DNA from: Syntrophaceae bacterium
GTDB lineage: Bacteria > Desulfobacterota > Syntrophia > Syntrophales > UBA2185
Length of the DNA stretch: 6,414 bases
NCBI GenBank assembly: GCA_017885225.1
Contig: JAFNGM010000114.1
Coordinates: 11,053-17,466, forward strand
Reading direction: 5' to 3'
Part shown: positions 1 to 6,414 of the stretch, piece after piece
How positions within the stretch are numbered: the first letter of the stretch is position 1
Layout of the letters: each line of letters begins with the position of its first letter
The notes under the pieces: model-generated
The model's input: the letters and a program-made list of their open reading frames with translations, nothing else
Told to the model about the DNA's origin: nothing
Database searches by the model: none
Position numbers and translations under genes: made by a program

Positions 1-161
1 CCCTTCTTCCCTTTGTTCTGATCGCGATGCTGATTCTTGTCAATGATCGGCGGATTATGGGAAAGTATGTAAACGGACCTGTAATGAATTTTATTTCCTG
101 GATGACCGTGTGTGTGCTGATATTTATCTCAGGAGCTTTGATCGTGACTTCTCTGAGGTAA
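1..161 (+). CDS. Probable NRAMP-family divalent metal transporter, C-terminal fragment
   Basis: Only the last 52 codons are present (frame starting at base 3, TAA stop at 159-161); the gene begins outside the window. The fragment has a hydrophobic stretch (LLPFVLIAMLILV), a short polar loop (NDRRIMGKYVNGPVMN) and a second hydrophobic helix running almost to the C-terminus (FISWMTVCVLIFISGALIV). The pattern 'LPFVLI-ML-L-N---MG-YVN-----I-W-T' is what I know from the last two membrane helices of NRAMP/MntH-type proton-coupled Mn2+/Fe2+ transporters. The conserved metal-binding residues of that family lie in helices 1 and 6 and cannot be checked here. The gene converges on the minus-strand lepB, with 123 bp between the stop codons, and is not part of the Sec operon. 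The family call is by recognition of the tail only; another multi-helix inner-membrane transporter remains possible. Confidence 0.65.
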   Translation, partial: LLPFVLIAMLILVNDRRIMGKYVNGPVMNFISWMTVCVLIFISGALIVTSLR

Positions 162-168
162 TTATGGC

Positions 169-286
169 AGGGTTCAAGGATTCAAGTGTAACGCTGAGAT
201 ACACCGAGCAAAGGATGTTCAAAGCACTTATAAAGTAATTGAAACAAAAGACCTCTGCACGTGAACCCTCGATCCCTCGAATCCTT
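169..286. repeat. Degenerate inverted array of octamers at the convergent gene junction
   Basis: The left arm (169-188, plus strand) consists of AGGGTTCA then AGGATTCA then AGTG. The right arm (258-286), read on the minus strand, runs AGGATTCG, AGGGATCG, AGGGTTCA and then CGTG. The 19-base segments 170-188 and 258-276 are complementary at 15 positions. Both arms are built from the same 8-nt unit as the palindrome at 5754-5857, and the 11-mer AGGGTTCAAGG occurs identically at 169-179 and 5757-5767. The right arm touches lepB: the last two bases of its TAA stop are the first AA of the array. The arms are separated by about 70 bp of unremarkable sequence. There is no U-rich run after either arm, so I do not call it an intrinsic terminator, although a position between converging genes would suit transcription ending. 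Confidence 0.6.
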
Positions 287-896
287 ACCGTGGTATTTGA
301 CCAAACCTGCTCCACCTGACACTATTGTTTTCATTATCCCATGACCAGTAAATGATAAATGCCTTCCCCATAACATCTTTCAGGTTCACGAAACCCCAGA
401 ATCTGCTGTCATAACTCTGGTCTCTGTTGTCACCCATGACAAAGATGGAACCAGGACGGACCGTGACCGGCCCGAAGTTGTCACGGGGTTGAATTGAGCC
501 CGGAATAATGAAATCATCACTATAAATTCCGTGTGTATCATTCATCGGTAAGCCGTTTAAATAAATCTTCTTGTTGCGTATTTCTATTGTATCGCCGCTT
601 ACCCCGATAACTCGCTTAATAAAATCTTTAGATCGGTCTTCAGGGTATATAAACACCACGATGTCTCCTCTTTGGGGGTCGCCGACAGGGATAAGGGTAT
701 TCCTGAAAAAAGGTATTTTTATGCCATAGATGAATTTACTGACCAGGATATGATCACCTATCTCAAATGTTGGCTTCATTGATCCCGAGGGTATTTTAAA
801 AGCCTGGATGATGAAAGTTCTGATAAAAAGGGCGATCAGAATGGCAATGATAATCGCTTCCGCATATTCTCGAAGTTTGGATTTTGTATTTGTCAT
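285..896 (-). CDS. lepB: Signal peptidase I (leader peptidase)
   Basis: This membrane-anchored serine protease removes signal peptides from proteins delivered by the Sec and Tat pathways, on the outer face of the inner membrane. The 203-residue product has one N-terminal membrane anchor (about residues 12-32). The catalytic serine box follows (IPSGSMKPT, Ser39), then the general-base lysine box (DFIKRVIGVSGD, Lys94), then the conserved C-terminal box GDNRDQSYDSRFWGFV (residues 155-170). It is much shorter than the two-helix E. coli enzyme (about 324 aa) and resembles the compact single-anchor type. The ATG start is supported by AAAGG at 904-908, seven bases upstream; this site overlaps the stop codon of the DUF456 gene 10 bp away, which suggests coupled translation. 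It is the last gene of the run that includes secD and secF, so peptidase and translocase subunits are probably co-transcribed. No catalytic residue is missing. Confidence 0.96.
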   Translation of the reverse strand: MTNTKSKLREYAEAIIIAILIALFIRTFIIQAFKIPSGSMKPTFEIGDHILVSKFIYGIKIPFFRNTLIPVGDPQRGDIVVFIYPEDRSKDFIKRVIGVSGDTIEIRNKKIYLNGLPMNDTHGIYSDDFIIPGSIQPRDNFGPVTVRPGSIFVMGDNRDQSYDSRFWGFVNLKDVMGKAFIIYWSWDNENNSVRWSRFGQIPR

Positions 897-906
897 GAAT
901 GAACCT

Positions 907-1419
907 TTATGAATATATATTCGACATAGTGATTATTATCATTACAAGGGCGAAGAATCCTTTTGCCAGTGTTCCCGCGACCCTCCCAAGTGCGGCACTG
1001 TAACCTGCCCTCAATGCCGGCTTCAGCTTCGCTTGATGTAATAACTCAAACATGAGCACACAGGCAAATCCGCCTAAGAATATTCCCATCACAGCGCCTA
1101 ACCCGAAAAAAACAGGAGTCAATAGCATCGCGCCTGCAAGACTGCCGAGCGCGGATATCCAGACTACTCTTTTCGTAATTTCCAATCTCGCCGCCCCTGA
1201 CATTCCGAGGAGAAAGTCTAACCCCTCCGCGAGAATTGTAATGGCAACAAGGACAAGAATAATCTTGATGCCGATTTTTTCAAAACCAGTGACAAACGCG
1301 TACATAATCACATCGATGAGGATAATGATTGTCCCGGGAATACCGAATATTGTGGAAAAGATTCCCGCACACAGTTTGAGGATAAAAATGCTTAATCCTG
1401 CAATTTCAATAGGCGTCAA
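907..1419 (-). CDS. DUF456-family integral membrane protein
   Basis: The product is a 170-residue, very hydrophobic protein. Membrane segments are visible at about residues 7-38, 50-70, 86-100, 105-127 and 150-165. The order 'GIPG' near the end of the first helix, 'AEGLDFLLGMSGAARLEITKR' after the second, and a glycine-rich helix hairpin (GLGAVMGIFLGG) ending in a glutamate (FELL) matches the DUF456 family as I know it. The family has no established function and I do not assign one. The start is a TTG at 1417-1419: AAGAGGAG (1428-1435) lies eight bases upstream, and the secF stop lies one base upstream. The frame stays open for another 18 codons, but that extension (MCSHLKKLNLPV...) overlaps secF and lacks a ribosome site. 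Position between secF and lepB suggests a membrane or export-linked role, by context only. Confidence 0.8.
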   Translation of the reverse strand: MTPIEIAGLSIFILKLCAGIFSTIFGIPGTIIILIDVIMYAFVTGFEKIGIKIILVLVAITILAEGLDFLLGMSGAARLEITKRVVWISALGSLAGAMLLTPVFFGLGAVMGIFLGGFACVLMFELLHQAKLKPALRAGYSAALGRVAGTLAKGFFALVMIIITMSNIYS

Positions 1420-1420
1420 A

Positions 1421-2332
1421 TTATTTGCTCCTCTTGAGACGGGAAGGTTTAATTTTTTCAAATGCGAGCACAATGGGACTTGCGATAAAAATGGAGGAGT
1501 AAGTCCCTACTACTACACCGACCAAGAGGGCAAAGGCAAAGTCATGAATCACCGCGCCGCCGAAGAAAAACAGAACGACGACAACAAGAAACACCGTGAA
1601 TGATGTCAGGATGGTTCTGCTGAGAGTCTGGTTAATGCTTGCGTTGATTGTGTCCGCGAGGCTCTGCTTTACATTTTTTCTTACGTTTTCCCTGATTCTG
1701 TCATAGACAACGATCGTGTCGTTGATTGAATACCCAATAATCGTTAATAAGGCAGCCACGATTGTGAGATCAAATTCTTTGTTGAGGAGGGAAAAAACGC
1801 CCACAGTGATGATGACATCGTGAACCAGGGCAAGAATCCCGCCAACGGCGTATCGGAACTCGAATCGCCAGGCAATATAAATAAGCATTCCGATCCATGA
1901 GAAAACAATGGCCAGAATCGCTTTTCTCGTCAGGTCGCTGCCTACTTTCGGGCCGACTACTTCCACCCTTCGTATCTCAAAAGAGTCTTTCCCATACACA
2001 GCCGTAAGGGCGTCCTCGATTTTGCCGGACAGTCCTCTCTGATCGGAAGACGATTCCGCCGTCCTGATGACAACTTCGCTCGTGCCGAAAGACTGGATTA
2101 TACTGTTTTCAAGGCCGATCGATGTAAAGGCGTTTCTGATCGCGTCGGCAGAAGGCTCTTTTTGAAATTTAATCTGCACTAACGTACCGCCCGCAAAGTC
2201 GATACCGTAATTGAGGCCGCCATGCCACACGATTGATGCCATACCGATGACAATCACGGCGAGCGAGCATGCCAAGGCGATCTTCATCCTGCCGACAAAA
2301 TCAAAGTTTGTTCCAGATTTTATGAATTCCAT
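1421..2332 (-). CDS. secF: Protein translocase subunit SecF
   Basis: SecF is the smaller RND-type partner of SecD in the SecDF-YajC complex, which uses the proton-motive force to help complete protein export through SecYEG. With the chosen start the protein has 303 residues. It has a first membrane helix (about 17-36), the 'NYGIDFAGGTLVQI' box (41-54) and a periplasmic domain with 'RRVEVVGPKVGSDL' (121-134). Five more membrane segments follow. The key motif 'GYSINDTIVVYDRIREN' (200-216) carries Asp205, which corresponds to the proton-path Asp of SecF, and 'NQTLSRTILTS' (234-244) carries the conserved Arg239. An ATG two codons earlier (2338) abuts the AGGAG site with no spacing, so the second ATG (2332), six bases from it, is preferred. 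The stop lies one base before the next start. Length and motifs are normal. Confidence 0.97.
   Translation of the reverse strand: MEFIKSGTNFDFVGRMKIALACSLAVIVIGMASIVWHGGLNYGIDFAGGTLVQIKFQKEPSADAIRNAFTSIGLENSIIQSFGTSEVVIRTAESSSDQRGLSGKIEDALTAVYGKDSFEIRRVEVVGPKVGSDLTRKAILAIVFSWIGMLIYIAWRFEFRYAVGGILALVHDVIITVGVFSLLNKEFDLTIVAALLTIIGYSINDTIVVYDRIRENVRKNVKQSLADTINASINQTLSRTILTSFTVFLVVVVLFFFGGAVIHDFAFALLVGVVVGTYSSIFIASPIVLAFEKIKPSRLKRSK
1428..1435 (-). promoter_or_regulatory. Shine-Dalgarno site fixing the TTG start of the DUF456 gene
   Basis: AAGAGGAG on the minus strand lies inside the last codons of secF, eight bases before a TTG. It is the only good ribosome site near the N-terminus of the downstream frame, and no ATG or GTG in that frame lies near it. 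The arrangement (site within secF, secF stop, one base, TTG) implies translational coupling. Confidence 0.65.
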
Positions 2333-2338
2333 TCGCAT

Positions 2339-2343
2339 CTCCT
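2339..2343 (-). promoter_or_regulatory. Shine-Dalgarno site that decides the secF start
   Basis: AGGAG on the minus strand directly touches an ATG at 2338 and lies six bases before a second in-frame ATG at 2332. Zero spacing is not workable for initiation, so the site selects the downstream ATG. Confidence 0.6.
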
Positions 2344-2351
2344 AAGAGGCT

Positions 2352-2389
2352 TAAGGCCAGAAGTATCATCCGGAAAGTATTTGGCCTCA
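2352..2389 (-). other. Possible stem-loop between secD and secF
   Basis: In the operon transcript, UGAGGCCA (2389-2382) can pair with UGGCCUUA (2359-2352): eight base pairs with one G-U pair and a 22-nt loop. It sits in the only non-coding stretch between secD and secF, just upstream of the secF ribosome site. It has no U-run and is not a terminator. A mild RNA-stability or initiation role is possible, but the stem is short enough to be chance. Confidence 0.25.
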
Positions 2390-2411
2390 CCTTTCACTTT
2401 TTATTCTCTTG

Positions 2412-4016
2412 CTATACACTTACTGATTTGATCTTTCTGTCCCAGATAAAGTAATCGAAAATAATCCTCGTCACGAATACGGCCGTGAACATACTCACGA
2501 TAATGCCTATACTAAGTGTGACGGCAAATCCTTTGACCGGTCCTGTTCCGAACCCGAAAAGAAACAATGCTGCAATCAACGTCGTGACGTTTGAATCAAG
2601 AATGGTCAGGAATGCCTTGGAGTATCCTGTTTCAATGGCGGCCCTTGGTGTTTTCCCCGTACGCAACTCCTCGCGTATCCTTTCGAAAATCAGAACGTTG
2701 GCGTCTACCGCCATACCAATGGTGAGAACAATACCGGCAATGCCGGGGAGCGTCAGGGTGGCCTTGAATGCGGCGAGGGTGCCAAGAATAATTATAATGT
2801 TTATGACCAGCGCAGCGTTCGCGACAATCCCGGAGAGTCTGTAATACACCATCATAAAGAGCATCACCAGGAGACCCCCGATGATAGTTGACCATAATCC
2901 CTTATCGATGGAATCCTGTCCCAGGGATGGTCCGACTGTCCTTTCTTCAAGGATAGTGACCGGTGCCGGAAGAGCTCCGGCCCTGAGGACGATTGCCAGA
3001 TCCTTTGCTTCATCCATAGTGAATTGCCCCGTAATTTGGGCGTCCCCTCCCGAGATTCTTTCCTGGATCACCGGAGCTGAATGTACCGTTCCATCCAATA
3101 CGATAGCCAAACGTTTTTTTACGTTTTCTCCCGTTATCCTGTCGAATTCCTTTGCCCCCTGAGGGTTGAACTTTATTGCGACGTATGGTTCAGCAAACCG
3201 GTCGCCGATTTTTACCTGGGCGCTTTCGAGATATCCGCCGGTAAGAAGAGTTTTATTTTTCAGCAACAGGGGCGTAGATGTCCGCCGCCCTGTTTGTCGG
3301 TCCAGACGACTTTCATACACTATACTGCTGCCCTCAGGCACAATGCCCTTGAGGGCGTTTTCTATGCTGTGTTCTTCATCAACAAGCTTAAATTCAAGAA
3401 GCGCTGTTTTTCCGATGAGGTTTTTTGCTCTTGTCGTGTCCTTGATGCCGGGTAATTGGACAACGATCCTGTCTTCCCCCTGGGGGATAATTTCCGGCTC
3501 TGATATGCCGAACTGATCAACCCTGTTCCTGATAGTTTCGAGGCTCTGCTCCACGACCATTTTTTTGAGCTCTTCCGCCCGCTTGGTCTTAATCTTGAGC
3601 GCGACCACTTCCTTGCCTCCCCGTGTCTCTGATGAGACTATCTCCAGATCGGGATAATTGTCTTTTAAGACTTTCTCAAATGCCGTCTTTGAGGCGCTGT
3701 CAGGGAGTTCAAAAGATATGGTCCTCGCCTTTTTGGTTCCCTCAAGGTAAAGAAACCGGACTTTATTCGTCATCAATGTTTCCTTGATTTCATTTGACAT
3801 GCGCTCGAGTGTGCTTTCCGCCGCCTTATCCGTGTCAACCTCCAGAACGAGATGGGTTCCTCCTTGAAGATCCAGGCCCAGGTGGATTTTATCCGCGGGC
3901 AGGTATTTTTTCCATACGTCCGGAAGATCCGCCGTGAGGGAAGGTGTGAGAAAAAATAATCCTGCAAGGGAAACGACTATCGCAATAGCAGCCCTTACTT
4001 TGATTCCTTTGAGCAT
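2412..4016 (-). CDS. secD: Protein translocase subunit SecD
   Basis: SecD is the large RND-type subunit of the SecDF-YajC complex. Its periplasmic P1 domain takes hold of emerging substrate, and its membrane part carries protons together with SecF. The protein has 534 residues: a first membrane helix (about 6-24), the signature 'LGLDLQGGTHLVLEV' (46-60), a large periplasmic domain including 'NRVDQFGISEPEI' and 'IVVQLPGI', then 'LDGTVHSAPVIQERISGGDAQITG' in two halves (308-330), and 'AIVLRAGALPAPV' leading into 'EERTVGPSLGQDSI'. Five C-terminal membrane helices follow, with 'LTIGMAVDANVLIFERIREE' (431-450) carrying Asp438, the counterpart of the essential E. coli Asp519. The start is an ATG preceded by GGAAAGGGG, with six bases of spacing. 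The length is shorter than E. coli SecD (about 615) but ordinary for many other bacteria. It is separated from yajC by an unusually long gap and from secF by about 79 bp. Confidence 0.97.
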   Translation of the reverse strand: MLKGIKVRAAIAIVVSLAGLFFLTPSLTADLPDVWKKYLPADKIHLGLDLQGGTHLVLEVDTDKAAESTLERMSNEIKETLMTNKVRFLYLEGTKKARTISFELPDSASKTAFEKVLKDNYPDLEIVSSETRGGKEVVALKIKTKRAEELKKMVVEQSLETIRNRVDQFGISEPEIIPQGEDRIVVQLPGIKDTTRAKNLIGKTALLEFKLVDEEHSIENALKGIVPEGSSIVYESRLDRQTGRRTSTPLLLKNKTLLTGGYLESAQVKIGDRFAEPYVAIKFNPQGAKEFDRITGENVKKRLAIVLDGTVHSAPVIQERISGGDAQITGQFTMDEAKDLAIVLRAGALPAPVTILEERTVGPSLGQDSIDKGLWSTIIGGLLVMLFMMVYYRLSGIVANAALVINIIIILGTLAAFKATLTLPGIAGIVLTIGMAVDANVLIFERIREELRTGKTPRAAIETGYSKAFLTILDSNVTTLIAALFLFGFGTGPVKGFAVTLSIGIIVSMFTAVFVTRIIFDYFIWDRKIKSVSV

Positions 4017-4073
4017 GGTTGACCCCTTTCCACAATATTGACAAATTCATGAAAAAGACCGTTTGCCGGGATT

Positions 4074-4135
4074 TACGAAAGCTGCCAGAATGCCCCGCCT
4101 GGTAGTTGGGAACGAGTGGTTCCGCAGTGTTCGTA
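4074..4135 (+). other. Candidate three-way-junction RNA fold
   Basis: A closing stem TACGAA (4074-4079) with TTCGTA (4130-4135) is perfectly complementary. Inside it lie two adjacent hairpins. The first is a 9-bp stem, 4080-4088 with 4099-4107, which includes two G-U pairs when the plus strand is read as RNA. The second is a 5-bp stem, GGAAC (4109-4113) with GTTCC (4119-4123). The junction has 0, 1 and 6 unpaired bases. Read on the minus strand, the two G-U pairs become A-C mismatches, so the fold favours the plus strand, opposite to the operon. The strand given is for that reason only; no transcript is demonstrated. Confidence 0.35.
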
Positions 4136-4137
4136 CA

Positions 4138-4164
4138 TCACAAAGGGGCAACGCCCCTTTGTGA
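4138..4164. repeat. Perfect 12-bp hairpin
   Basis: TCACAAAGGGGC (4138-4149) and GCCCCTTTGTGA (4153-4164) are exact inverted copies with a 3-nt loop. This is the strongest local stem-loop in the window. Neither strand has a U-run immediately after it, so it does not look like a standard intrinsic terminator. It lies two bases outside the candidate three-way junction and may belong to the same element. In the operon transcript it would stand about 120 nt upstream of the secD start, where it could stabilise one side of a processed mRNA. Confidence 0.6.
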
Positions 4165-4192
4165 CCCAAAAGGAAAAGATCCTTCAGGGAGC

Positions 4193-4229
4193 CTAAGGGA
4201 CCTTGTCCCTCAGAGGCAAGTAAAGGTCC
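4193..4229 (-). promoter_or_regulatory. Two mutually exclusive stems downstream of yajC
   Basis: In the operon transcript, 4213-4205 can pair with 4201-4193: nine base pairs counting one G-U, around the loop AAG. Alternatively, GGACCUU (4229-4223) can pair perfectly with AAGGUCC (4204-4198), a 7-bp stem with an 18-nt loop. The two share bases 4198-4201 and cannot form together. Such competition is typical of attenuator-like leaders, but neither alternative is followed by a U-run, and short stems of this size can arise by chance. A regulatory reading is inference. Confidence 0.3.
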
Positions 4230-4261
4230 ATACTAACCAGTTTAGGCCTTTCATAAGATCG

Positions 4262-4594
4262 TCATGATTCTTTTACACCTTTTTGCGTAATAGTACCGAT
4301 ATATTCCCGGGATATCTTAATCCGTACCTTTTCAGCGATTTCCAGTGTCACAAGAGTTTCTGTAAGCCCCGTTACTTTTCCATGAATTCCGCCCACGGTT
4401 ACGACCATGTCTCCGTGATTGAGGTTTTCACGCATCTTCTTCACTTCTTTTTGTTTCTGTTGTTGAGGCCGTATCATGAGCACGTAAAAGATGCCGAACA
4501 CAACCGCCATCATGATAATAAAGCTGATATCTCCCCCTCCTCCAAGACCACCTCCGCCGCCGGAACCGCCCATAGCGTATGCGACATCTGTCAC
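4262..4594 (-). CDS. yajC: Preprotein translocase accessory protein YajC
   Basis: YajC is the small single-helix subunit that copurifies with SecD and SecF. The 110-residue product has a short N-terminus, a very glycine-rich segment (residues 9-21, 11 of 13 Gly), one membrane helix (about 23-41) and the family hallmark 'VLMIRPQQQKQKE' (38-50). The cytoplasmic domain follows, with 'GDMVVTVGGIHGKV' (61-74). The start is GTG (4592-4594), chosen because AGGAGG (4603-4608) lies eight bases upstream; the first in-frame ATG would remove seven residues and has no such site. It starts 28 bp after tgt stops and is followed by 245 bp before secD, an unusually long gap. The glycine run is longer than the Ala/Gly linkers I usually see in this family. 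Confidence 0.95.
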   Translation of the reverse strand: MTDVAYAMGGSGGGGGLGGGGDISFIIMMAVVFGIFYVLMIRPQQQKQKEVKKMRENLNHGDMVVTVGGIHGKVTGLTETLVTLEIAEKVRIKISREYIGTITQKGVKES

Positions 4595-4602
4595 TTTTCC
4601 GC

Positions 4603-4608
4603 CCTCCT
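4603..4608 (-). promoter_or_regulatory. Shine-Dalgarno site supporting the GTG start of yajC
   Basis: AGGAGG on the minus strand lies eight bases before GTG, within the 28-bp gap after tgt. An ATG overlapping this site opens only a six-codon frame and is not a gene start. Confidence 0.7.
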
Positions 4609-4622
4609 CATGTTATTTCAGA

Positions 4623-5735
<1,113 letters not shown>

Positions 5736-5753
5736 TTATTACCAATTCATTTC

Positions 5754-5857
5754 AAAAGGGTTCAAGGGGTCCAGGGTTCCAGGGTTCGAGAGGTGTAAAG
5801 AAAAAGTTCTTCTTTTATCGCTTGGCCCCTTGAACCCTGGACCCCTTGAACCCTTTT
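5754..5857. repeat. Long octamer-built palindrome between queA and tgt
   Basis: Arms 5754-5779 and 5832-5857 are perfect 26-bp inverted copies; after one mismatch, four further pairs extend the stem (5781-5784 with 5827-5830). The left arm is a tandem array with an exact 8-nt period: AGGGTTCA-like units start at 5757, 5765, 5773 and 5781, alternating AGGGTTC-type and AGGGGTCC-type. The right arm, read on the minus strand, shows the same period. A small AAGAA/TTCTT stem lies in the loop. Flanking A and T runs (AAAAGGG...CCCTTTTT) mean that RNA from either strand ends the stem in four or five U residues, so weak bidirectional termination is possible. It begins two bases after the queA stop codon. 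It is a relative of the array at 169-286. Confidence 0.8.
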
Positions 5858-5859
5858 TG

Positions 5860-6414
5860 TTATAATATCAACATGCAATCTCCATAACTGTAGAAACGGA
5901 AATGATCCTCGATGGCCTGCGTGTAAGCTTTAAACATCAAATCTCTCCCGGCAAAGGCGCACACGAGTAACAAAAGTGAAGATCTGGGGAGATGAAAGTT
6001 GGTAATCAATCCGTCAACCCGCCTAAACCGGTAACCAGGATAAATAAAAAGTCTGGTATAGGTTGATATGGGCTTAATTCTACCAGCCTCATCCGCAGCC
6101 GATTCGATAACCCGAGTCGATGTCGTACCTACCGCAATGACTCTTTCTGCTTCATTGATCATCGCAGCTGCTTCTTTGCTTATTTCGAAAAACTCCTCCT
6201 CCATTACATGATTTTCGACGGTGTCCGCTTCTACGGGGAGAAATGTTCCGTAACCTACATGGAGTGTAACCGGAACAATATGCACCCCCGTTTTTTTGAG
6301 TGCATCGAGTACACCTTGGGAAAAATGTAAACCCGCCGTTGGTGCAGCGACTGATCCGGGGATACGTGCGTAAATTGTCTGATATCGCTCGATATCCTCG
6401 GGAAATGCCGCACC
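5860..6414 (-). CDS. queA: S-adenosylmethionine:tRNA ribosyltransferase-isomerase, C-terminal half
   Basis: QueA transfers and rearranges the ribose part of SAM onto preQ1-modified tRNA to give epoxyqueuosine, the step after Tgt. The window holds 184 residues and the stop codon; the N-terminal half (the family is about 340-360 aa) lies beyond the right edge. The frame stays open to the last base. Diagnostic stretches by fragment position are 'YQTIYARIPGSVAAPTAGLHF' in two halves (11-20, 21-31), 'VPVTLHVGYGTFLPVEAD' (47-64), 'VIAVGTTSTRVIESAA' (92-107), 'LFIYPGYRFRRVDGLITNFHLP' (122-143) and the C-terminal 'FYSYGDCMLIL'. A GTG at 6283-6285 is an internal valine, not the start, because the conserved upstream residues continue in the same frame. 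It lies upstream of tgt in the same direction, the usual pairing. Confidence 0.97.
   Translation of the reverse strand, partial: GAAFPEDIERYQTIYARIPGSVAAPTAGLHFSQGVLDALKKTGVHIVPVTLHVGYGTFLPVEADTVENHVMEEEFFEISKEAAAMINEAERVIAVGTTSTRVIESAADEAGRIKPISTYTRLFIYPGYRFRRVDGLITNFHLPRSSLLLLVCAFAGRDLMFKAYTQAIEDHFRFYSYGDCMLIL

Larger units (their letters stand above)
4017..4261. other. Structured intercistronic region between yajC and secD
   Basis: These 245 bp carry no credible gene, yet they sit inside an operon whose other Sec-gene junctions are much shorter. The stretch contains at least four stem-loops in a row (4074-4135, 4138-4164, 4193-4213 and an alternative at 4198-4229), described separately. 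The only coding signal is a 14-codon ATG frame on the minus strand (4254-4210) without a ribosome site. The secD ribosome site is at 4023-4031. I see no U-run after any hairpin, so no intrinsic terminator is called, and no convincing sigma70 promoter. It could be an inserted repeat element, a cis-regulatory leader for secD, or an RNA processing site. Confidence 0.5.

Noticed and set aside
1052..1603. A 183-codon open frame on the plus strand
   Set aside because: It lies antisense to the DUF456 gene and secF, both with clear family motifs and ribosome sites; its translation shows no recognisable domain and it looks like a shadow frame.
2485..3516. Several plus-strand frames of 90-125 codons
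   Set aside because: All are antisense to secD, whose product is full length with every expected motif; none has a recognisable domain.
4034..4062. TTGACA on the plus strand at about 4039 as a promoter -35 box
   Set aside because: No acceptable -10 box lies 16-18 bp downstream (the sequence there is GTTTGC), and no plus-strand gene follows.
4138..4164. 12-bp hairpin considered as an intrinsic terminator
   Set aside because: No U-run follows the stem on either strand, and the operon genes on both sides belong to one complex and are expected to be co-transcribed.
5773..5792. GGTTCGAG-type words resembling a tRNA T-loop
   Set aside because: There is no acceptor stem, anticodon arm or D arm around them; the words come from the octamer array and its 8-nt period.
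5754..5857. Octamer arrays considered as a CRISPR array
   Set aside because: Units are 8 nt with no spacers, and the arms are inverted rather than direct repeats separated by unique sequence.
5860..6285. queA reading as a short 141-residue protein starting at GTG
   Set aside because: The conserved QueA sequence (YQTIYARIPG, APTAGLHF) continues upstream in the same frame to the window edge, so the GTG is an internal valine codon.

Overview
The window reads as bacterial chromosome of moderate GC. It carries one long minus-strand gene run in the order queA - tgt - yajC - secD - secF - DUF456 gene - lepB, and at the left edge the tail of a convergent plus-strand gene. The order queA-tgt-yajC-secD-secF is a classic bacterial cluster. 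Placing a DUF456 membrane protein and a short single-anchor signal peptidase I directly after secF, together with the style of the proteins, suggests a Desulfobacterota (former Deltaproteobacteria) or related lineage. That placement is an inference from gene order and protein style, not from a search.

Layout, left to right. Positions 1-161 (+) hold the last 52 codons of a probable NRAMP-type divalent metal transporter. Positions 162-284 are the convergent junction, which contains a degenerate inverted array of octamers. On the minus strand come lepB (285-896), a DUF456 protein with a TTG start (907-1419), secF (1421-2332), secD (2412-4016), a 245-bp intercistronic stretch rich in stem-loops (4017-4261), yajC with a GTG start (4262-4594) and tgt (4623-5726). 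Next is a 133-bp gap filled by a long octamer-based palindrome (5754-5857), and then the C-terminal half of queA (5860 to the window edge). Transcription of the minus-strand genes runs from right to left. Its promoter must lie beyond the right edge unless an internal one exists.

How the genes fit together. QueA and Tgt are two steps of queuosine tRNA modification. Tgt inserts preQ1 at position 34, and QueA then adds the epoxycyclopentane precursor from SAM. YajC, SecD and SecF form the accessory membrane complex that pulls secreted proteins through SecYEG using the proton-motive force, and LepB then cleaves their signal peptides. The last five genes are therefore mostly a protein-export module, with DUF456 as an uncharacterised companion. 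Junctions are tight (1-28 bp) except yajC/secD (245 bp), secD/secF (79 bp to the chosen start) and queA/tgt (133 bp).

The core genes are ordinary and intact. The non-coding DNA is the most interesting part: (1) a family of head-to-head arrays of an 8-nt unit (AGGGTTCA-like) that brackets the tgt-lepB block on both sides; (2) a compact set of stem-loops between yajC and secD, including a possible three-way junction, a perfect 12-bp hairpin, and two mutually exclusive stems overlapping a 14-codon frame just after yajC. None of these can be confirmed as functional from one sequence.
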